Source: JBKJTP01 sp046590195 (lineage in GTDB: Bacteria; Bacteroidota; Ignavibacteria; Palsa-1295). From it: a DNA stretch of 18,941 nt. This document shows positions 14,601-18,941 of this stretch, piece after piece. The notes below the pieces were generated by a model. It was given only the letters and a program-made list of their open reading frames with translations. It was not told where the DNA came from and ran no database searches. Every line of letters starts with the position of its first letter. Position 1 is the first letter of the stretch. A program made the translations under genes and the position numbers. Where the stretch lies: the NCBI GenBank assembly GCA_046590195.1, contig JBKJTP010000067.1, positions 1 to 18,941 on the forward strand, read 5' to 3'.

Positions 14601-17600
14601 AACGCATTCCCGAACGATACGCGTTGGGGTGGACTGATGCAATATGCACCGGGCCTCAACGTCCCTGCGACGAACACCGACGCGATCGAATTCTGGATGA
14701 AGATCGAAGCTAATGGCAAGAATCCGAATGGCCGCATGAGGATCAACATGGGACAGATCTCGGAAGATGTCATTCCAAACAATATTCTCAATACTGAGGA
14801 TCGTAACATTAACGGTCGTTATGACCCGGACGAGGACGTTGGACTCGATACGATCAACACTGATGAAGAGCGACGTCGCTTTGGCAGTAGCGACGAGATC
14901 AATGATCCGAGTCGCGATAATTATGATTTCACACTCGACGTCCAGAACTACGAGAGACTCAATGGCCATGAAGGCAATCAGCAGGATGGCGCTAACGGGC
15001 TGAAGCCTGACACCGAGGATCTTGACGCTAACACCACGGTCAACCTCGACGACGCATATTACGAGTACGAGATCCCGCTCGATCCGTTCAACAATCCTTA
15101 CGTTATCGGCCGCAGCTCTGCTGATCAGAACTGGGTACAGTATCGCATTCCATTAGCGGATTACAAGCGCCTTGTCGGTACGCAGGATGTGAACTTCACG
15201 AACGTCTCATACTATCGCTTATGGTTCACAGGATTCGATGATGTCGTACACATTCGGTTGCACGAGCTCGGACTCGTCGGTAGCCAGTGGACGCGCGGCT
15301 CTCGCGGACTCTCGACAACGAACCCAGTCGCTGATAGCACACTCAAGCTAAGCTACGTCAACATCGAAGAGAACGCAGCGGCACCAACGAACTACAAGGA
15401 GCCTCCAGGCGCACAGCGCGATCGCTTGGCTGGACAAACCGATTATGTCCTGGGAAACGAGCAATCGCTTGCGATGCAGGTGAACTGTCTCCCGATCAAT
15501 GAGGGCAGGGAAGCGGTACGAGTATTCCCGGCTCCAAATGACATCTTCAACTATCGCTCGATCGCGATCTACGTGCATGGCGATGACACTCGCCCTGAGT
15601 CGATCATTGACACGAACAATCAGGTTTGGGCATACGTACGATTCGGTACTGACGCTGATAACTACTATGAGTATCGTCGTCCGGTCCAGCGCGATTGGCA
15701 GAACATCCGCATTGATTTTGAGCGTCTGACATCGCTTAAGGCCTCGAAAGCGGCCAACGCAGAATCAGCGATAGAATTCGCGAACGATGGTGTCCCAGGC
15801 TCACAGTATTTCGTCAAGGGTAGCCCAACGCTTACGAGCGCACCGCTCTTCACGCTCGGTATCGAGAATCATACGCTGGACAACTGTCTGACGACGCAGC
15901 TCTGGTGGGATGAGATGCGCTTGCTCGATGCTAATGACAAGGTCGATTACGCAGTCAACGCATCCACGCAGCTCAAGCTCGCTGAGTTCGGCCGCGTCAC
16001 TGCTTCGATCGTAAACGAGCGTCCCGACTTCCATCGCGTGGACGAACGCTTCAATGCGAACCGCACACTGAACTTCAACTGGAACATCACCGGCGAGTTC
16101 TTGCTGCAGAAGCTGCTTCCGAAGTCGATGGAGAACGTCTCGACATTCCCGCTGACGCTCTCGCACTCCGAGGCCATCCTACGTCCGAAGTATCAGCCGA
16201 ACACCGACGTCGAGATCGAAAGCGCACTCGCGAAGATCGAGCAGCGTCGATTAGGCGGAGAGATCAATGACGAAACAGCACGTCAGTTGACAGAAGAAGC
16301 ACGGCTCACGAACGAGACGCTCGTGATCAAGAACAGCCTCGGCATGAGCGGCGTGAAGTTCACGTTCCCTGGTACGTTCTTCCTCATACCGTCATTCCTC
16401 AATCGTTTATCGTATGGCTTCGGCTACGGCGAGGAGTTCTCGCGCTCGCCGCAATATCAGTATAATCGTGCGTGGTCCTGGACGGGCTCGGTCAAGTACG
16501 AACTCCCGACACTTCCACGCGTACAGCTCGATCCGCTCTCGTGGGTTGGCAACACAACGGTCTTGCTCGGTGCATACTCCGGATGGAAGCTGAACTTCCT
16601 TCCGAACAAAGTGGATTTCGCCGTCAGCACAACGCGTGGAAGAACGCACTCGCTCAATCGGTTATCAACGCTGCAATTCCTTCCAGGAAGCGACGCGATC
16701 GATTCAGCAGACGTATTGCGCAGCCGCGTCCCGCAGATCAACCGCGTCTTCACTGCAACGCGTGGAATGCAGGTGAACTGGAAGCTCACAGAAGGCGGCT
16801 TGCTCTCACCGGCATTTGAATACGGACTCGATGTAACGAGTAATCTCGCGCCGCTCGAAACAGAGCGCGTACCGCGTGGTCCTGACGCATTCGCTGACAC
16901 ATTGTTCTATCGACAGCGCAGCGTCTCCGCGATCATGGACGACATCTTCCTGAAGGATGGCAATCTCGTCAATCCTGGCCGCGACTTTGCATCGTCGCAG
17001 CGCGTACGCATGACGACAACGCCGAGGCTTCCGACGCTCTTCGGTTTAGAGAAGCTGGTGCGTCCGCTCTTCTCATATAATGTGGACTATCGTTGGCTCG
17101 ATGCGCAGACCAATGTGCAGAACGCGAAGTTCGCGTCATGGACGAACACGATCACGACTGGACTTGAGTTTAACGTGCGCGAGCTCGGCACGATGATCTT
17201 CGGCAAGCCGGTCGATGACGAGCCTGCTGTACGCGGTGGTGCGCGGCCTAGCGATCCACGGCTTCGCAATCAGCGCGACGACTTCGCTCGCGAGCCGGAA
17301 GACGTCCGTGCACCTGGATACGAAGAGCGCAACAACCCGCCTCCGGATGCGCGCAACGAACCGCAGAATCAGGTGGAGCGTGGAGAAGAATTCCGTCCGC
17401 AGCGTAGACGGCATTCGATCGAATCAGGGCCGCAGCTGCTCGATACATTGTATGGCGGACAGCGCGGTGGTGCTCGAGCAATGGATACAACAGGACGCGT
17501 TCGCATTCCTGGACTCGGTGCTGGCGGCCGACGCACAACTGAGTACTCCGTTGACACCGTGCTCACGCCTCGCCGTCCTGCAACTCCGAACGAGCAGCAG

Positions 17601-18941
17601 TACGCAGAAGAGGAAGATCCGTATACATTGAAAGAAGCGCTGCAGGACTTTGTGCAGAAGCCGCTCTTCGATTGGAACGGCACGCGCTTCAACTTCACGC
17701 AGAACAACTCTAGCCAGAATCCAGCAGTCATTGGTTCGGGACCTGGCATCAGCAACTTCCTCGTCAAGGGCGTATTCGTACCTGAGGACGATCGCAACGG
17801 TCCATCGCGCGCGTATCAACTCGGACTCATCACTGATCCGCACGGACGCTTGCTCTTCAAGTGGAAGCCGACATTCCCGTTCATCGGATTCGAAGTGCGG
17901 CGCGGCGATCGCTCGCCGACAGAGAGCGGCTCCGGAATGGATGTCATCGACGTGTTCAATCAGCAGAACAACTTCGAACTCGCGACGAGCCGTCCGCTAT
18001 GGGAAGGCGCGAATCTCTCGATCAACTGGAAGCTCGGCTTCTCCTACGATCAGCGCAACACACTTCGCTTGACGCGCGAAGGCATCGACGACTTGATCTA
18101 CTTCTCGAAGTCGGGTGACGTCACGCGCACATTCCTCTCGATCCCGGAGATCCCATTCCTCGGTATCAAGACGAGCGGCATCGGAAGAGTAGGCGAGCTC
18201 TATCTCGAAAAGATGAATGGCGTCGGTGCGAACACAGTAGGGAAGCGCGATAGCGTTGACATCGGCGTGCGCAACCGCATCCAGCGCGAGTCATTCATGG
18301 AAGGCTTCGAGTCGCTTCCGTTCTTTAGTGGATTCCTTCGCGAATTCCTGCCCCGCATGAACTACTCGTTCAACTGGACCGGCATGGAGAAGTTCTTCCT
18401 CTTTAGCTTTGCGGATCGCGCGAGCTTCAGACACGGATATAACGGTAACTATCGCCGCAACTTCCGACAGAATCAGGAAGATAGCGCGCAGTTCACAACG
18501 TTGCAAACGGTGCAGTTCGGATTCCGTCCGCTTATCGCGCTCGATCTCGATTGGAATGAGATCTGGGGCGGCAAGCTCAGAGCAAGCACGAACTACGACA
18601 CGCAGACCGATTGGGGAAGCGATTACTCATCGCAGCGCATCACGCGCAGACTTTCTACATCGATCGGTATCACAGCGAACTACTCGCGCCAAGGACTCAG
18701 CATACCGTGGCTCGGACTCGATCTCAAGAACGAGTTCGGCGCAACGTTCTCGTTCACGAAGACGATCTCCAACGATAGCTATTACACGTTCGAGGACATC
18801 GGCACGAACCCCGAAGGCACCGGCAACGGCGGACTCACAAAGACGACGATCGAGCCGCGCGTATCCTACACGATCAGCCAGCAGCTATCGCTCGAAGGCT
18901 TCTATCGCTACGAGCGCACTGAGCGCGCAGCCACAGGCCAG
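11601..18941 (+). CDS. sprA: SprA/Sov-type outer-membrane translocon of the type IX secretion system (3' partial)
   Basis: The frame is open without interruption from after TAG 11544 to the last base: 2447 codons from GTG 11601, close to the usual 2300-2500 residues of SprA but not yet stopped. SprA is the giant outer-membrane beta-barrel through which type IX cargo leaves the cell. Recognisable segments include VNIPIPPSIVPGIFGKPQIN, NIGADWGSDRSFQFEN, AYVDDFEG, ISEDVIPNNILNTEDRN with Asp-rich DPDEDVGLD and PDTEDLDAN turns, and a long C-terminal series of aromatic, alternating beta-strands (LEGFYRYERTERAATGQ at the edge). The N-terminus lacks any ATG. GTG 11601 is tentative; TTG 11727 would give a compact signal ending in a lipobox-like VSSC (Cys at codon 11808). 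A polar, proline- and arginine-rich stretch at 17211-17618 interrupts the barrel. Confidence 0.95.
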   Translation, partial: MLLKHLSAVRPLCTSVTSSRAYRSGALREIFPVALGEIFPVALRALLPARSSQAYLVALTLLSLLAVSSCRSLKKNTPSTPTTQQDSSLAQADTSKSEIETQFDSLTSQVGSFFKSLLPPGEDTGKVVLTSPRDDSRNPMLGNDERAEGFLRDPVERTIEFDSNGNVIERDVFLGGDVGQPSMMTFDDYLRLQKQRSAEEAFRRNALGYQPGDTSSAAQEQGGWFEDYTQVNIPIPPSIVPGIFGKPQINLRVSGDVAVHLAYRDNQFLATTGALFSGSETGLDFRQEINVSTKGTIGDKLNIGADWGSDRSFQFENLLKLGYKGYPEELLQSVEAGNVNLTTPSQYIGTQQALFGLKAVARFGPAYVTALAAQKKGDRQTKSFGGGAAGAATEIVIQPANYRRNSYFLDTTFIQNYEPYFSTLTAGEGNLPAGSPRLQSDNKQDVEVWRLTTNTADVKRRTAVAWYYLPSIPSINARYDQAYHAQGQGQSADTIQRGDWIKLDTNQYSFNRYTGVLSLAQEPSNDQAIAVRYATEDGRNFGESQLAEGELILKLIKPVRSYFNPSAPAWRNMLKNSYYLGASNFDLKDFELRIVSTKPSGEQIEIIRHSDGIRKVISALGLDRVNNSNPSDVTPDGLVDMSTDEKYSGIIDRRQGTLFFPYLEPFGSRIVRYFAEQGARNSRVKFDSTFYFPDIYSEQYELIKNNKTPNAAKNNKISIRSKVSGGVSSTMNLGAFNIVDGSVKVSIGGNPLRENQDYRVDYNSGTVTLLRPDLSATGQVSIDYETHDIFTTSTKSVLGFRTEVPVLDKGLFGFSLMNYNMTLPSLKTRQGEEPLSNWIMGFDAGYNIDAPFITDFLNYMPWFNLREKSTLALRTDFAVSLPNPNTQESPMPVDNGASIAYVDDFEGGKQDFPLYSSYGRWHHASQPTADSYLPAVGRGEPVNALKGKTWWFERIPADVDIKTIKPNRSTQRTAETAQVLDVIFDPKRPGIYNPVPNQDLNAFPNDTRWGGLMQYAPGLNVPATNTDAIEFWMKIEANGKNPNGRMRINMGQISEDVIPNNILNTEDRNINGRYDPDEDVGLDTINTDEERRRFGSSDEINDPSRDNYDFTLDVQNYERLNGHEGNQQDGANGLKPDTEDLDANTTVNLDDAYYEYEIPLDPFNNPYVIGRSSADQNWVQYRIPLADYKRLVGTQDVNFTNVSYYRLWFTGFDDVVHIRLHELGLVGSQWTRGSRGLSTTNPVADSTLKLSYVNIEENAAAPTNYKEPPGAQRDRLAGQTDYVLGNEQSLAMQVNCLPINEGREAVRVFPAPNDIFNYRSIAIYVHGDDTRPESIIDTNNQVWAYVRFGTDADNYYEYRRPVQRDWQNIRIDFERLTSLKASKAANAESAIEFANDGVPGSQYFVKGSPTLTSAPLFTLGIENHTLDNCLTTQLWWDEMRLLDANDKVDYAVNASTQLKLAEFGRVTASIVNERPDFHRVDERFNANRTLNFNWNITGEFLLQKLLPKSMENVSTFPLTLSHSEAILRPKYQPNTDVEIESALAKIEQRRLGGEINDETARQLTEEARLTNETLVIKNSLGMSGVKFTFPGTFFLIPSFLNRLSYGFGYGEEFSRSPQYQYNRAWSWTGSVKYELPTLPRVQLDPLSWVGNTTVLLGAYSGWKLNFLPNKVDFAVSTTRGRTHSLNRLSTLQFLPGSDAIDSADVLRSRVPQINRVFTATRGMQVNWKLTEGGLLSPAFEYGLDVTSNLAPLETERVPRGPDAFADTLFYRQRSVSAIMDDIFLKDGNLVNPGRDFASSQRVRMTTTPRLPTLFGLEKLVRPLFSYNVDYRWLDAQTNVQNAKFASWTNTITTGLEFNVRELGTMIFGKPVDDEPAVRGGARPSDPRLRNQRDDFAREPEDVRAPGYEERNNPPPDARNEPQNQVERGEEFRPQRRRHSIESGPQLLDTLYGGQRGGARAMDTTGRVRIPGLGAGGRRTTEYSVDTVLTPRRPATPNEQQYAEEEDPYTLKEALQDFVQKPLFDWNGTRFNFTQNNSSQNPAVIGSGPGISNFLVKGVFVPEDDRNGPSRAYQLGLITDPHGRLLFKWKPTFPFIGFEVRRGDRSPTESGSGMDVIDVFNQQNNFELATSRPLWEGANLSINWKLGFSYDQRNTLRLTREGIDDLIYFSKSGDVTRTFLSIPEIPFLGIKTSGIGRVGELYLEKMNGVGANTVGKRDSVDIGVRNRIQRESFMEGFESLPFFSGFLREFLPRMNYSFNWTGMEKFFLFSFADRASFRHGYNGNYRRNFRQNQEDSAQFTTLQTVQFGFRPLIALDLDWNEIWGGKLRASTNYDTQTDWGSDYSSQRITRRLSTSIGITANYSRQGLSIPWLGLDLKNEFGATFSFTKTISNDSYYTFEDIGTNPEGTGNGGLTKTTIEPRVSYTISQQLSLEGFYRYERTERAATGQ
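11676..11747 (+). repeat. Three 24-bp imperfect tandem repeats at the 5' end of sprA
   Basis: Units at 11676-11699, 11700-11723 and 11724-11747 encode ALREIFPV, ALGEIFPV and ALRALLPA in the sprA frame. The first two differ at 2 bases; the third is more diverged. They lie just before the signal-peptide-like hydrophobic run. Confidence 0.75.

Noticed and set aside
14346..14969. 207-codon frame on the - strand inside sprA
   Set aside because: Opposite a conserved SprA segment (ISEDVIPNN region); a mirror of its codon usage.

Overview
The window looks like chromosomal DNA of a Bacteroidota/Chlorobiota-type (FCB group) bacterium, perhaps close to Kapabacteria or Ignavibacteria; the exact lineage is inference. 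The grounds are a very long SprA-type gene (type IX secretion translocon), a secreted protein with a type IX C-terminal sorting domain, promoters of the TAnnTTTG kind, A-rich rather than Shine-Dalgarno leaders, and a copper nitrite reductase fused to cytochrome c.

Layout. (1) 1-2126, + strand: the 3' end of a nirK-cytochrome c gene, a nirV-like gene, a SCO copper chaperone and a small unknown gene, closed by a strong terminator; this is the end of a nitrite-reduction (denitrification) cluster. (2) 2197-5227, + strand: a visibly more A+T-rich three-gene module with its own promoter. It holds an Asp-box lipoprotein, a secreted protein with 14 cysteines, and an Asp-box protein with a type IX sorting tail. 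A near-identical 33-bp terminator sequence lies on each side of this module. (3) 5253-6053: a secreted PAP2 phosphatase. (4) 6082-7671: a promoter, a long repeat-filled leader, rpsL, a spacer made largely of an inverted heptanucleotide array, rpsG, and a bidirectional terminator; rpoC, fusA and tuf are not adjacent. (5) 7696-11119, - strand: lptF/G permease, a small lipoprotein and nhaA, probably co-transcribed in that order. (6) 11120-11600: a divergent intergenic region with RNA-like structure. (7) 11601-18941, + strand: sprA, running off the end of the window.

The most unusual signal is not a gene. Three clear short tandem arrays and one less regular one lie within about 1.3 kb around rpsL-rpsG. 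They have different unit sequences (CTCAGTC, ACCCGAN, GARTTCT, AAGCTTA) but the same 7-nt unit length, and one is folded into two inverted five-unit arms. They recall the heptanucleotide STRR repeats of cyanobacteria. The second point of interest is the terminator-flanked Asp-box/cysteine-rich module, whose third protein could be exported by the SprA machinery encoded further along.
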